The notes below the pieces were generated by a model. The model did not search any database. It worked only from the letters and a program-made list of their open reading frames with translations, and was not told where the DNA came from. From positions 1 through 15,390 of the forward strand of contig DKLF01000068.1 in NCBI GenBank assembly GCA_002455655.1: a DNA stretch of 15,390 nucleotides. The letters are read 5' to 3'. Positions 1 through 7,731 of the stretch are shown piece by piece. Origin of the DNA: Oscillibacter sp. UBA6647 (GTDB lineage: Bacteria > Bacillota > Clostridia > Oscillospirales > Oscillospiraceae). Position numbers and translations under genes: made by a program. Every line of letters begins with the position of its first letter. Within the stretch, counting starts at the first letter, position 1.

Positions 1-14
1 CGCTCTTCCGATCT
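1..14 (+). other. Residual Illumina adapter sequence at contig end
   Basis: The first 14 bases are identical to the last 14 bases of the Illumina TruSeq read-1 (P5 side) adapter. The P7-side adapter differs at the first of these bases, so the match is to read 1. The match sits exactly at the window edge, as expected for untrimmed adapter carried into an assembly. It should not be treated as genomic sequence. Confidence 0.85.
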
Positions 15-159
15 TCTTCTTGACTTTTCGTCCCTCCCAGTCTCCTTCTGCCGCAAAATAAGCGAAGCGTTTGCGGCGGAACAAGGAGGAGCAAGGAAGC
101 GAAGCGCGGTTTTCGCCACAGGCGGAAACACAGCGCAGCGGACTTTGCTCCGACGCCGC
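15..159. other. Region downstream of gcdB, no gene seen
   Basis: No convincing gene is present. A hairpin with arms 50-57 and 70-77 (8 bp) and a second with arms around 112-119 and 123-130 could end the gcd operon on the minus strand, but neither is followed by a clear U-run. The 10-base string AAGCGAAGCG occurs twice (60-69 and 97-106). Confidence 0.4.
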
Positions 160-1326
160 TTAGCCGAAGAGCTTCAGCAGGCAGCCAGCCGCCACCGCGG
201 AGCCAATCACGCCGGCCACGTTGGGGCCCATGGCGTGCATCAGCAGGAAGTTGGAGGGATTGTATTTCTGACCCACCACCTGAGACACGCGGGCCGCCAT
301 GGGAACAGCGGACACACCGGCAGAGCCGATGAGGGGATTGATTTTGCCGCCGGAGACCACATACATCACCTTGCCAAACAGCACGCCGCAGGCAGTGGCG
401 AAGCAGAACGCCATCAGGCCCAGGAAGATGATCTTCAGCGTATCCGCGCTGAGGAAGCGCTCGGCCACGGCGGTGGCGCCCACAGAGGTGCTGAGGAAGA
501 TGGTGACAATGTTCATCAGGTTGTTCTGCACGGTATCGCTCAGGCGCTCGGTCACACCGCACTCCTTAAACAGGTTGCCCAGCATCAGGCAGCCGATCAG
601 GGGAGCCACAGAGGGCAGCACCAGGCAGGTGACAATGGTGACCATGATGGGGAAAACCACCTTCTCCGCCTTGGAGACGGGACGCATGGTGTCCATCTTG
701 ACCTTACGCTCCTTCTCCGTGGTCAGCAGCTTCATAATGGGCGGCTGAATCAGGGGAATCAGAGCCATGTAGGAATACGCCGCGATGGCAATGGCCCCCA
801 GATATTCCGGAGCCAGAATCTTGGTCAGCCAGATGGCGGTGGGGCCGTCCGCGCCGCCGATGATGGCGATGGAGGCAGCCACGTTGGGCGCAAAGCCCAG
901 AATGTTGGCCAGAATCAGCGCCACGAAAATGCCGCCTTGGGCGGCCGCGCCCATGAACAAAGAGGAGGGACGGGCAATCAGTGGGCCAAAGTCCGTCATG
1001 GCGCCCACGCCCATGAAAATCAGGGAGGGGTAGATTCCGGTCTTCACGCCGATATACAAAAGATCAAGCAGACCTCCGTCATGAAGGACGGTTCCATAGT
1101 TCACGTCCACACCCCAGAATTCCGGATGATACATCCCCGCGCCGGGCAGGTTCGTCAGCAGCATGCCAAAAGCAATGCCCACCAGCAGCAGCGGCTCGAA
1201 CCCCTTCACGATGCCAAGGTACAGCAGCACGCAGGAAATAACAATCATCAGCAGTTGCTGCCACTCCATCATCGCAAAGCCGGAGGTTCCGGCAAGGCCG
1301 GTGATAACTCCAGTGACTAAATCCAT
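160..1326 (-). CDS. gcdB: Glutaconyl-CoA decarboxylase beta subunit (Na+ pump membrane subunit)
   Basis: This 388-residue protein is very hydrophobic, with about ten or more predicted membrane segments. It carries the signature of the OadB/MmdB/GcdB family: a GGADGPT motif at 157-163, whose Asp160 corresponds to the membrane Asp implicated in Na+ and carboxybiotin handling in oxaloacetate decarboxylase, and a Gly/Ala-rich C-terminal region with a conserved MGPNVAG. In the family this subunit decarboxylates carboxybiotin on GcdC and couples the reaction to outward Na+ transport. The length fits the family (about 375-390). ATG at 1326 follows an AGGAG site at good distance and lies 20 bases after gcdC. 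It is the last gene of the minus-strand operon. The paralogous oxaloacetate or methylmalonyl-CoA decarboxylase is excluded mainly by the neighbouring gcdA and hgd genes. Confidence 0.93.
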   Translation of the reverse strand: MDLVTGVITGLAGTSGFAMMEWQQLLMIVISCVLLYLGIVKGFEPLLLVGIAFGMLLTNLPGAGMYHPEFWGVDVNYGTVLHDGGLLDLLYIGVKTGIYPSLIFMGVGAMTDFGPLIARPSSLFMGAAAQGGIFVALILANILGFAPNVAASIAIIGGADGPTAIWLTKILAPEYLGAIAIAAYSYMALIPLIQPPIMKLLTTEKERKVKMDTMRPVSKAEKVVFPIMVTIVTCLVLPSVAPLIGCLMLGNLFKECGVTERLSDTVQNNLMNIVTIFLSTSVGATAVAERFLSADTLKIIFLGLMAFCFATACGVLFGKVMYVVSGGKINPLIGSAGVSAVPMAARVSQVVGQKYNPSNFLLMHAMGPNVAGVIGSAVAAGCLLKLFG

Positions 1327-1346
1327 CGGTTAAAGCTCCTTTCCGA

Positions 1347-1748
1347 TTAACCCAGCTGAACTAGCTGAGCGCCGGCGTCAAACTGCTCACCGATCTTAAT
1401 AAACACCTGTGCCACCGTACCCGCGCAGGGAGCCATAATCTCATTTTCCATCTTCATGGCCTCGAAGGTCAAAAGAACCTGACCGGCAGCGACGGCGTCG
1501 CCCGCCTTGACGGGAACGGACAGCACCTTGCCCGCCATGGGGGCGGTAACGGTTCCCTCTCCGGCGGCAACGGGAGCGGCGGGAGCGGCCGCAGGTGCCG
1601 CAACGGGGGCAGGAGCAGCGGTGGGCGCGGGAGCGGCGGCAGGAGTCACGCTCTGGATGCGGGGAGCAGCGGCGGAAGCGGAAGCGTCATTCTCAGCCAC
1701 CTGAACGTCATAAGCCTTGCCATTGACGGTAATCGTGTAAGCTCTCAT
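1347..1748 (-). CDS. gcdC: Glutaconyl-CoA decarboxylase biotin carrier (gamma) subunit
   Basis: The 133-residue protein has three parts. Residues 1-22 form a short conserved start, residues 24-63 an Ala/Pro-rich flexible linker, and residues 64-133 a biotinyl-lipoyl domain with the canonical EAMKMENEI motif at 96-104. Lys99 is the expected biotinylation site. In the enzyme, this arm carries CO2 from the GcdA carboxyltransferase to the membrane subunit GcdB. The linker gives the arm its reach. ATG at 1748 follows AAGGAG, and the gene sits 56 bases after gcdD. Only one biotin carrier is present here, whereas some relatives such as Clostridium symbiosum are reported to carry two with different linker lengths. 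Confidence 0.93.
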   Translation of the reverse strand: MRAYTITVNGKAYDVQVAENDASASAAAPRIQSVTPAAAPAPTAAPAPVAAPAAAPAAPVAAGEGTVTAPMAGKVLSVPVKAGDAVAAGQVLLTFEAMKMENEIMAPCAGTVAQVFIKIGEQFDAGAQLVQLG

Positions 1749-1804
1749 GTCAATTTCTCCTTAAAACTATATGAATTTTATTTTATCTGGGGATCAAAAG
1801 ACGT

Positions 1805-2098
1805 TCAGTCCAAATCCCGCCGATTGCGGATGAAGGGGTTGCGGCGTCCGCGCTCGTATTCCGCAATGGCCGCGGAGAGAACGGCAATCAGTTCCGCGTC
1901 GTCCTGTCTCGGCGCTGCCGCAGGGGTGGCAGCGGGAGCAGCAGGTGCCGAGGAAGCCGTTTTTTCTTTTTTGGCGGCAAAGAATTTGCCGAATGCGGTG
2001 ATAATCACAAAGAGCAACAGCAGAACAACAAATACCACTGCCATACTGACAAGGCTGACGATGCCCGCCACGCCCAGGCTCATACTACCATGGATCAT
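1805..2098 (-). CDS. gcdD: Glutaconyl-CoA decarboxylase delta subunit (OadG-like)
   Basis: This 97-residue protein has one membrane segment at about 9-35, a basic stretch (AAKKEK, 41-46), an Ala/Pro linker at about 48-63, and a C-terminal acidic and helical tail (DDAELIAVLSAAIAEYERG, from residue 66). That arrangement matches the OadG/GcdD small subunits, which tether the soluble carboxyltransferase to the membrane subunit. ATG at 2098 follows an AGGGTGA site. The gene is the downstream member of a tandem pair: its first 40 or so residues nearly repeat those of the small ORF at 2137-2277. GcdD of Acidaminococcus fermentans is of similar length. Confidence 0.88.
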   Translation of the reverse strand: MIHGSMSLGVAGIVSLVSMAVVFVVLLLLFVIITAFGKFFAAKKEKTASSAPAAPAATPAAAPRQDDAELIAVLSAAIAEYERGRRNPFIRNRRDLD

Positions 2099-2312
2099 AC
2101 ATTCACCCTAAGAAGCAAACGCTTTCCTTTCTTCAATCATTTGTCTTCTTTTCGGGAGAAGACCTTTCCAAACCCGGTGATAATCGCGTAAAGCGACAGC
2201 AGCACAACGAACACCACCGCCATACTGACAAGACTGACGATGCCTGCCACGCCCAAGCCCATACTACCGTGAATCATACATTCACCTCAAGAAGCATCCG
2301 CTTCTCTTTCTT
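2041..2312. repeat. Tandem duplication covering the 5' ends of both delta genes
   Basis: Positions 2041-2133 and 2220-2312 align without gaps at an offset of 179 bases, with about 12 mismatches in 93 (roughly 87% identity by hand). The repeat includes the start codon, the ribosome binding site, the upstream spacer and the membrane-helix coding part. Similarity fades toward the 3' ends of the two genes. This points to a fairly recent duplication of gcdD followed by divergence or truncation of the upstream copy. Confidence 0.85.
2137..2277 (-). CDS. 46-residue truncated delta-subunit paralogue, single membrane segment
   Basis: This small ORF begins with ATG at 2277 and ends at TGA 2137-2139. 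It is preceded by a TTGAGGTGA ribosome binding site at normal spacing. The product starts MIHGSMGLGVAGIVSLVSMA and is almost identical to the first 25 residues of GcdD. It then diverges to a short basic and acidic end (FSRKEDK) and stops. It therefore keeps the membrane helix but lacks the Ala/Pro linker and the C-terminal helical tail of GcdD. It lies between gcdA (33 bases away) and gcdD in the same operon. The ribosome binding site, start and intact frame argue that it is translated, possibly as an extra membrane anchor or competitor in decarboxylase assembly. A decaying duplicate is the alternative. The function is inference. Confidence 0.72.
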   Translation of the reverse strand: MIHGSMGLGVAGIVSLVSMAVVFVVLLSLYAIITGFGKVFSRKEDK

Positions 2313-4080
2313 ATTTGTTCATCAGACGGTCCCAGTCGCGGATGATTCTGGGCGTCATCATGTGGTGGAAGGGGCAGATGGACTCGGGATTCTGATAGGC
2401 CGCGCCCACGAACGCACAGATATAGTTGCGCAGCTTGGTCATCTCCACAATCTCGTCCACCAGACCGGTCTTGGCGCAGGAAGCAGGACGGGACTTATCG
2501 GTATACTCCTGAATCAGCTCGTTCATCTTGTCGATGGTAGGCTGAATATCTTTCCCCTCCTTCTTGTCCTTGACAAGACGGCGGGAATACATGGCGGCGG
2601 CGGCGGTTTCGCCGTGCATCACGTAGATTTCAGTGGCGGCGGTGCCGATGCTGAAGACGTTGCGCGCATTGCCCTGCGGTCCGCCCATGACATAGTGAGC
2701 GGCGGCGGTACCCTTGCGCAGGGTAATCTCCATCTGGGGGACCTTCGCGTTGTGGATGGAGTAAATCAACGACTGGCCAAGGCCCAGCAGCTCCGCCTTC
2801 TCGGCGGGGTCACCCACGTCGATGCCGGTGGTATCCTGCATCCACACGATGGGCAGGCGGTCCCGTCCGCACATGGTGACAAACTCACTCATCTTAATCA
2901 GGCCCTGACGATACAGCTTGCCGCCAACGCCCACGGAACCGGCCTCGCGATACTCTGGATAGCCGGGAATCAAACCCTGATAGTTTGCCACCACACCGGT
3001 GAGAAGACCGTTGATTCTGGCAAGGCCGCAGACGATTTCGGGGCCGTAGCCCTTCTTGAACTCCATAAACTCGCTGTTGTCGAACAGGCAGGCCAGCACT
3101 TCCCGGATGTCATAGGCACGCTTCTGGTTGGCGGGCACGCGGGTATAAAGCTCCTCACCCTGATGTGCAGGCTCCATGGGATCCGCCACCCGGAAGAAGT
3201 TCTCGTTGTAGCCGGGGATGGCGTCCATATACTTCTTGATGGCAGTCAAAACGCCCTCTTCGCCGGAGTAAACCTCGCGGAAGAAACCGGTTTCGCCAAA
3301 GTGGATGTGCACCGCGCCGGGAGGATCGATCTTTCCGGCCTTGACGGTGGCATCGATCAAAGCCTCGGCGGCCTCCTCGTCCACATAGCCCTTGGGATTC
3401 ATGCCTCCCACGATGCCCGCGCCGCCCACGGCCATGTTGGCCTTCTCATGGGCGATGAGGATGGTGGGGCTGACGGCGTGATAGCCGCCGCCCGCGGGGT
3501 TGGTTCCGTAAATGCCCACCAGCACGGGAATGCCCATCTGCTCCAGCTCGGCATGACGGTAGAAAGGTGTGCCGCCGGTGACACGGCCCGCGAAGACCTT
3601 CTCCTGCTCATCCAGCTTCACGCCGGAGCAGTTGAGCACGTACACCAGAGGAATGCGGAGCATCTTGGCAATGTCTGTGGCCCGGGTCAGCTTCAGGGCC
3701 TGACCGGGAACCCATGCGCCCGCCAGCTTCTTGTTGTCGGAAGCGATGACCACGGCCCACTTGTCCTGAATCTTGCCCATGCCGATCAGTACGCCGGTGG
3801 AGCCGTCCTTGTTGTTCTCGGGATTATACAGGCTGTCCAGCGGGCACCAGGTGCCCTCGTCCACCAGAAGATTCACCCGCTGTTGGGCTGTCATCTGCCC
3901 GGCCTGATTGAGGGACTCATCGCTGCGGCCTGCGGCCAAAGTGGCCTCCACCTCAGCGTTATATGCGGCTTCGACTTCCCGCAGGGTCTTCTCGTTTTCC
4001 TCATTCGCCGCTTGAAGCGGCGTTCCCAGTTGAGGCATGTTCTGGAAATAGGAAGGCATGGAATAGCCAAATGCGCTCAT
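2311..4080 (-). CDS. gcdA: Glutaconyl-CoA decarboxylase alpha subunit (biotin carboxyltransferase)
   Basis: The 589-residue protein closely resembles GcdA of Acidaminococcus fermentans (about 587 residues) from start (SMPSYFQNMPQ) to end (NPESICPFHHMM). It has two crotonase-like carboxyltransferase halves. The first contains NPAGGGYH (194-201) and GGAGIVGG (219-226); the second contains QDTTGIDVG and YVMGGPQGN. The enzyme moves the carboxyl group of glutaconyl-CoA to biotin on GcdC, releasing crotonyl-CoA. The start was set at ATG 4080, with an AAGGTGG site just upstream, because this matches the family N-terminus. The frame stays open to 4164 but the extra residues are not family-like. A 99-base gap holding a terminator-like hairpin separates it from hgdB. 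Confidence 0.95.
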   Translation of the reverse strand: MSAFGYSMPSYFQNMPQLGTPLQAANEENEKTLREVEAAYNAEVEATLAAGRSDESLNQAGQMTAQQRVNLLVDEGTWCPLDSLYNPENNKDGSTGVLIGMGKIQDKWAVVIASDNKKLAGAWVPGQALKLTRATDIAKMLRIPLVYVLNCSGVKLDEQEKVFAGRVTGGTPFYRHAELEQMGIPVLVGIYGTNPAGGGYHAVSPTILIAHEKANMAVGGAGIVGGMNPKGYVDEEAAEALIDATVKAGKIDPPGAVHIHFGETGFFREVYSGEEGVLTAIKKYMDAIPGYNENFFRVADPMEPAHQGEELYTRVPANQKRAYDIREVLACLFDNSEFMEFKKGYGPEIVCGLARINGLLTGVVANYQGLIPGYPEYREAGSVGVGGKLYRQGLIKMSEFVTMCGRDRLPIVWMQDTTGIDVGDPAEKAELLGLGQSLIYSIHNAKVPQMEITLRKGTAAAHYVMGGPQGNARNVFSIGTAATEIYVMHGETAAAAMYSRRLVKDKKEGKDIQPTIDKMNELIQEYTDKSRPASCAKTGLVDEIVEMTKLRNYICAFVGAAYQNPESICPFHHMMTPRIIRDWDRLMNK

Positions 4081-4117
4081 ATCGTACCACCTTATCATGT
4101 AATTTAGCCGTGGCTGG

Positions 4118-4155
4118 AAAAGCGGGACGGCAGCCCGGCCAATCGGCCGTCCCGC
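4118..4155 (-). terminator. Terminator-like hairpin between hgdB and gcdA
   Basis: A perfect 10-bp GC-rich stem (arms 4122-4131 and 4146-4155) encloses a 14-base loop. On the minus strand it is followed directly by TTTT (4121-4118). It lies inside the presumed operon, just after the hgdB stop, so it may act as a leaky terminator or RNA-processing barrier that lowers gcd expression relative to hgd. No convincing promoter is seen between it and gcdA. Confidence 0.55.
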
Positions 4156-4179
4156 GCAATTCAAGCTTTTATCTTTTTC

Positions 4180-5322
4180 TCAGAGGGAAAGCACATCCGC
4201 AAACGCCTGAATGGCGGTGCGGGCCTGACCGAAGTCCCGCATCTGCTGGTCCACGCCCAGCTTGATATGGGGAATTCCGGCCTCGTCCAGCGCCTTTTTC
4301 AAAGAGGGATACTCCATCTCCTCCGGGTCGCAGAACTGCTGCATAAACAGCACCAGACCCTTGGCCCCGCTCTCCTTCACCAGTCTCACCACATGCTCGC
4401 CCCGGCGGTTTTCGCTGGAGCTTTCATCGTAGAGCAGCACGTCAAAATCCTGATCGGCAAACTGCTGAGCCAGCGCTTCCATGGGATCGCCCGTTTCCGG
4501 CGCGTCCACCCGGAAGGCCCGGGACTCGTGGGCCACGTCGTCGGCGGCGATGGCCACCTTGTTCTCTTCAAAAATCTCCAACAGCTTGGGATTGTCGCAG
4601 ATGATGCCGGAGGTGACCACTTTTACGCCCTTCCAATTGCACTCGGGCAGGGCCTTCAGCTCCGCATTGAGGGCTTCCAGCTTTTCGGCATGCTCCGCCT
4701 TGGGCATAAACCACGCGGCCCTCAGCACCGCGCTGCGCATCACGGGGGTAATCACGTCGCAGTGGTCGCTTGCAAGCTTCACGAACTCCCGGCGGGCGGC
4801 GCGGCTGCGGTTATAGACCTTAATGGCCTCCCGCAGGGCCTCGTCGGTAATCGGTGCGCCGGAGATTTTCTCAAGCTCTGTCTTGATGTGGGTATACTGG
4901 TCCATGCAGAACTTCTTGCCGTAGGCAGGTTTGCGGTTCTGGGGATGCGCCAGGAAAATGCAGGGCAGCTTCTCGCTCATGGCCACGCGGATATTCTGGC
5001 TCATGGGGCGCAGGGTGTCGCAGATGGTGGGGGTAATCACGCCGTCTAGCAGGTCCAGCGTGCCGTCCAGCAGCATCTCAAGGTCTAGCTGGGCGATGGT
5101 GCAGTAAAACGTGGCGCAGTATTCCTTGGCCTGAGAGATGGTCTTGTTGTTGCTGCCCCACAAACCGAAGGGCATCATTCCGGCGGCGGCCACCAGCTCC
5201 TCGGGTGCGTAATAGGGCATCACGCCAATGCACTTTTTGCCCTCCGCCTTATACTTCTTGAGCTGCTCCTTGGGGCTTTCCGCCACGGCGGCAAACTCCT
5301 TTACAATTCCTTCGATGCTCAT
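4180..5322 (-). CDS. hgdB: (R)-2-hydroxyglutaryl-CoA dehydratase beta subunit
   Basis: The 380-residue protein matches HgdB of Acidaminococcus fermentans (about 379 residues) along its length. Recognisable stretches include LPYY-like MPYYAPEELV (35-44), EYCATFYCTIAQ (67-78), CDTLRPMSQN (101-110) and FCDPEEMEYP (330-339). It belongs to the HgdB/FldC/BcrB-type dehydratase family. With HgdA it forms the oxygen-sensitive iron-sulfur enzyme that removes water from (R)-2-hydroxyglutaryl-CoA through a ketyl radical, giving glutaconyl-CoA. Cys69, Cys74, Cys101 and Cys331 are the candidate cluster ligands, by position rather than proof. Its ATG overlaps the hgdA stop as ATGA, which implies translational coupling and one-to-one synthesis. 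Confidence 0.95.
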   Translation of the reverse strand: MSIEGIVKEFAAVAESPKEQLKKYKAEGKKCIGVMPYYAPEELVAAAGMMPFGLWGSNNKTISQAKEYCATFYCTIAQLDLEMLLDGTLDLLDGVITPTICDTLRPMSQNIRVAMSEKLPCIFLAHPQNRKPAYGKKFCMDQYTHIKTELEKISGAPITDEALREAIKVYNRSRAARREFVKLASDHCDVITPVMRSAVLRAAWFMPKAEHAEKLEALNAELKALPECNWKGVKVVTSGIICDNPKLLEIFEENKVAIAADDVAHESRAFRVDAPETGDPMEALAQQFADQDFDVLLYDESSSENRRGEHVVRLVKESGAKGLVLFMQQFCDPEEMEYPSLKKALDEAGIPHIKLGVDQQMRDFGQARTAIQAFADVLSL

Positions 5323-6602
5323 GCCCTGGCCTCCTTCTGCTTCATGTTCTCCTCCATGGCCTCCACCAGACCCTGTACCCGGGTTTCATACTGGGCCTCG
5401 TTGAAGTTGCGGGGATCGGCCTGATCGCCGTCGAACCCGGCGCAGGGCACGCCCAGATCCTTTGTGAAGCGGCGCTGCATCTCGGCCATGTAGCCGGACC
5501 AGGGCTTGCAGGAGCGGTTGTAATGAACCAGCACGCCGTCCACCTTGTTGTCTCGGCAGATGCCCTCGCGCCAATCCACGCCCTGCTCAATGCACACGCT
5601 GTTGGGCGCCTTGCAGTAGGCTCTCGCCATGTCGTCCAGACCGTCGTACACAAAGCCGAAAGCGGGGGCATACACCACGGCGGTGACGTTGACGCCGTTG
5701 GCCTTCAGGGGCTTAAACAGGGTCTTCAGGTTGGGCCAGCATGGGATACCCTCGAACATAATGCGATACTTCTCGGGGAAGGGCGCGGTGGTGGTGCCGT
5801 TTTTCACGTGCTCCTCCAGCTCGGTGGCCAGCAGCTCAAAGGCCTCGGCCGTCTCCACCTTGCCGCGGGCGGTCACCACGTCCGCCATGTGGTTGAACAG
5901 GTCAAAGCCGCTCATGGGAGAGGGCTTATACTGCAAATAGTCACACACCTTCAGCCATGCCTTGGCAGTGCGGTTTGCGTTGGCGCAGGCCTGCTCGAAC
6001 TTCTTCTCGTCGAACTTTGTTCCGGCGATTTTCTCCATCTGGTGAATCGCATCATCAAACTGGCCGCGGATATAGGCCACCTGAGAATCGCTGACGGTGA
6101 CCTCGTTGTTGTAGGGCACGTCGATCATGATGAGGGGGATGTTGTGCATCCGGGCAATGTTCTCGTACCACTTGGTCATGCAGTTGCAGATGTTGTTGCA
6201 GCAGAGCACAAAGTCCGGCATGGGAACGCGGCGGGACTCGTTGGTGGTCTCCACTCCGGCGGAATAGGCAAGGGAAATTCGGGCATAGCCGCAGATGTCC
6301 GGGTCATAGCCCAAAGACTCCGCCGCCTCGCACATCCGCTGCCCGTCGTGCTGGGCGCCGATGCCGGCGGCCTGATTCTCCGGGTAGACAACCGCCAGAC
6401 CCAGGGCCTCGGCAATCTCGCAGGGGAACTTGGACGAGGACCAGCCCACAGGGCGGCCTGCCTCCTTCGCCTCCCATGCGGCGGCGTACACCTTGCTCAC
6501 CACGTCCCGAAGGGCCTGCGTACCGGGGCTGGCCGGCTTGGGGGCCTTCTTTACGGGAGCCGCCTCTGTGGCGGCTGCGGTGTTCTTTTCGTTTTCAGCC
6601 AT
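5319..6602 (-). CDS. hgdA: (R)-2-hydroxyglutaryl-CoA dehydratase alpha subunit
   Basis: The 427-residue protein is a clear HgdA. It shows GWSSSKFPCE (53-62), NQAAGI (76-81), DICGYARISLAY (102-113), CCNNICNC (134-141), NRSCKPWSGYM (362-372) and FDGDQADPRNF (390-400). Cys104, Cys134/135/139/141 and Cys365 are candidate ligands for the [4Fe-4S] cluster. HgdA binds substrate together with HgdB and receives an electron from the activator HgdC. Two differences from the Acidaminococcus protein (about 477 residues, from memory) stand out. There is an N-terminal Ala/Pro/Lys-rich extension of about 24 residues, and the long insertion after ARISLAYSAG is cut to about a dozen residues. ATG at 6602 follows GGAGG. 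The stop overlaps hgdB by four bases. Confidence 0.95.
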   Translation of the reverse strand: MAENEKNTAAATEAAPVKKAPKPASPGTQALRDVVSKVYAAAWEAKEAGRPVGWSSSKFPCEIAEALGLAVVYPENQAAGIGAQHDGQRMCEAAESLGYDPDICGYARISLAYSAGVETTNESRRVPMPDFVLCCNNICNCMTKWYENIARMHNIPLIMIDVPYNNEVTVSDSQVAYIRGQFDDAIHQMEKIAGTKFDEKKFEQACANANRTAKAWLKVCDYLQYKPSPMSGFDLFNHMADVVTARGKVETAEAFELLATELEEHVKNGTTTAPFPEKYRIMFEGIPCWPNLKTLFKPLKANGVNVTAVVYAPAFGFVYDGLDDMARAYCKAPNSVCIEQGVDWREGICRDNKVDGVLVHYNRSCKPWSGYMAEMQRRFTKDLGVPCAGFDGDQADPRNFNEAQYETRVQGLVEAMEENMKQKEARA

Positions 6603-6706
6603 GAATATATCCTCCGTTTCTCATAAGCTTGCGTTTCTTTTCCTGATATTGCGCCGCATTCCGGTCGGGATGGGCGCGTGGTTCCCCTTTCGGGATCACT
6701 TGCTGA

Positions 6707-7492
6707 TTATTTTGCGGCCTTTTGAAAGGCATAAAGCGCCGCGCCCAGCGCGCCGTTGTACTGTGTCAATGGCGAGGTGAGAATGGGATGGCCCAGCACC
6801 TCCTGCAAGGCGGAAACGATCCCGCCGTTCTGCGCAACGCCGCCGGTCATCACCACCGCGTCCCGCACGCCGATGCGCTTGGCAAGCCCCACCACCCGGG
6901 AAGCCACGGACTTGTGGATGCCGTTGATGATGTCCTTCTTGTCGCTGCCCTTGGCAAGCTGGCTGATGACCTCGCTCTCTGCGAACACGGTGCAGGTGGA
7001 GCTGATTTCCACGTTTTTGGTAGACTGTGCGCCTAGTGTCGCAAGATCCTCCACCTTTACCTCCAGCACGCGGGCCATCACGTCCAGAAACCGGCCTGTA
7101 CCGGCGGCGCACTTGTCGTTCATGGCAAAATTCACCATCACGCCGTTTTCAATCTCCAGCACCTTCACGTCCTGCCCGCCGATATCGATGACGGTGCGGA
7201 CCTGCGGAAACAGGAAAAACGCACCCTTTGCATGGCAGCTCAGTTCGCTCATCTGGTGGTCCGCCACGTCGTCCAGAGAGTTGCGGCCATAGCCGGTGGC
7301 CAGAATGAAGGCCATGTCTTCCTTCTTCATCCCCGCAGCATCCAGCACCTCCGCGATGGCGCGGCTGGGGCCGCTGGTCCCCGCGCCCACGCTTACAAGC
7401 GACTTGGCCACAATATCCTTCCCGTCTCTCATGATCACGCATTTGGAGGCGGTGGACCCCACGTCGATGCCCATTGTATAAATCTCACTCAT
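6707..7492 (-). CDS. hgdC: 2-hydroxyglutaryl-CoA dehydratase activator (archerase)
   Basis: The 261-residue protein is an ASKHA-fold ATPase of the HgdC/BadF/BcrA family. The phosphate loop GIDVGSTASK is at 8-17 and a second ATP motif DIGGQD at 103-108. Cys128 (NDKCAAGTG) and Cys167 (SSTCTVFAE) match the two residues per monomer that hold the single [4Fe-4S] cluster at the homodimer interface. It drives one electron onto HgdAB at the cost of ATP. The start is ATG 7492, with GAGGAGG eight or so bases upstream, matching the family N-terminus; the frame continues to 7564 but those codons are not family-like. It is the first gene of the minus-strand operon, 104 bases before hgdA. Confidence 0.95.
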   Translation of the reverse strand: MSEIYTMGIDVGSTASKCVIMRDGKDIVAKSLVSVGAGTSGPSRAIAEVLDAAGMKKEDMAFILATGYGRNSLDDVADHQMSELSCHAKGAFFLFPQVRTVIDIGGQDVKVLEIENGVMVNFAMNDKCAAGTGRFLDVMARVLEVKVEDLATLGAQSTKNVEISSTCTVFAESEVISQLAKGSDKKDIINGIHKSVASRVVGLAKRIGVRDAVVMTGGVAQNGGIVSALQEVLGHPILTSPLTQYNGALGAALYAFQKAAK

Positions 7493-7620
7493 AAAAAGCA
7501 GCCTCCTCTGGGGCAGTAGGGAACGCAACCCCGTGTTTTCCCCCGCGCTTTGGAACACATCCACCCTGAATCCGCGAAAATCCTTTGAAACAGGTGGTTT
7601 TTTGATGATTCCACAGCCTT

Positions 7621-7648
7621 AGAATACCATATGGGGGCAAATTGTAAA
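7621..7648 (-). promoter_or_regulatory. Candidate sigma-A promoter of the hgdC operon
   Basis: On the minus strand TTTACA (7648-7643) and TATTCT (7626-7621) are separated by 16 bases. Transcription would start about 120 bases before the hgdC ATG. The spacer ends in CATATGG, so the element reads TTTACA, nine bases, CATATGGTA. The same string at the same spacing occurs before gctA (10053-10080). Confidence 0.5.
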
Positions 7649-7731
7649 TACTGCCGCGCGTTAAAAAATTAGCATATATTGCTTTTTGCTTCGTCTGCTC
7701 TCACAATTTTGCCCAGTTCAAACCAAAAAAA

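Noticed and set aside
145..1320. 391-codon plus-strand ORF opposite gcdB
   Set aside because: It is antisense to a clear GcdB, rich in His, Gly and Gln with no recognisable domain, and reflects GC-rich codon bias on the opposite strand.
2269..4107. 612-codon plus-strand ORF opposite gcdA
   Set aside because: It mirrors gcdA and has no family similarity or credible ribosome binding site. Its start also overlaps the truncated delta gene.
5523..6626. 367-codon plus-strand ORF opposite hgdA
   Set aside because: It is a shadow of hgdA with the same His/Gly/Leu-rich composition seen in the other antisense frames.
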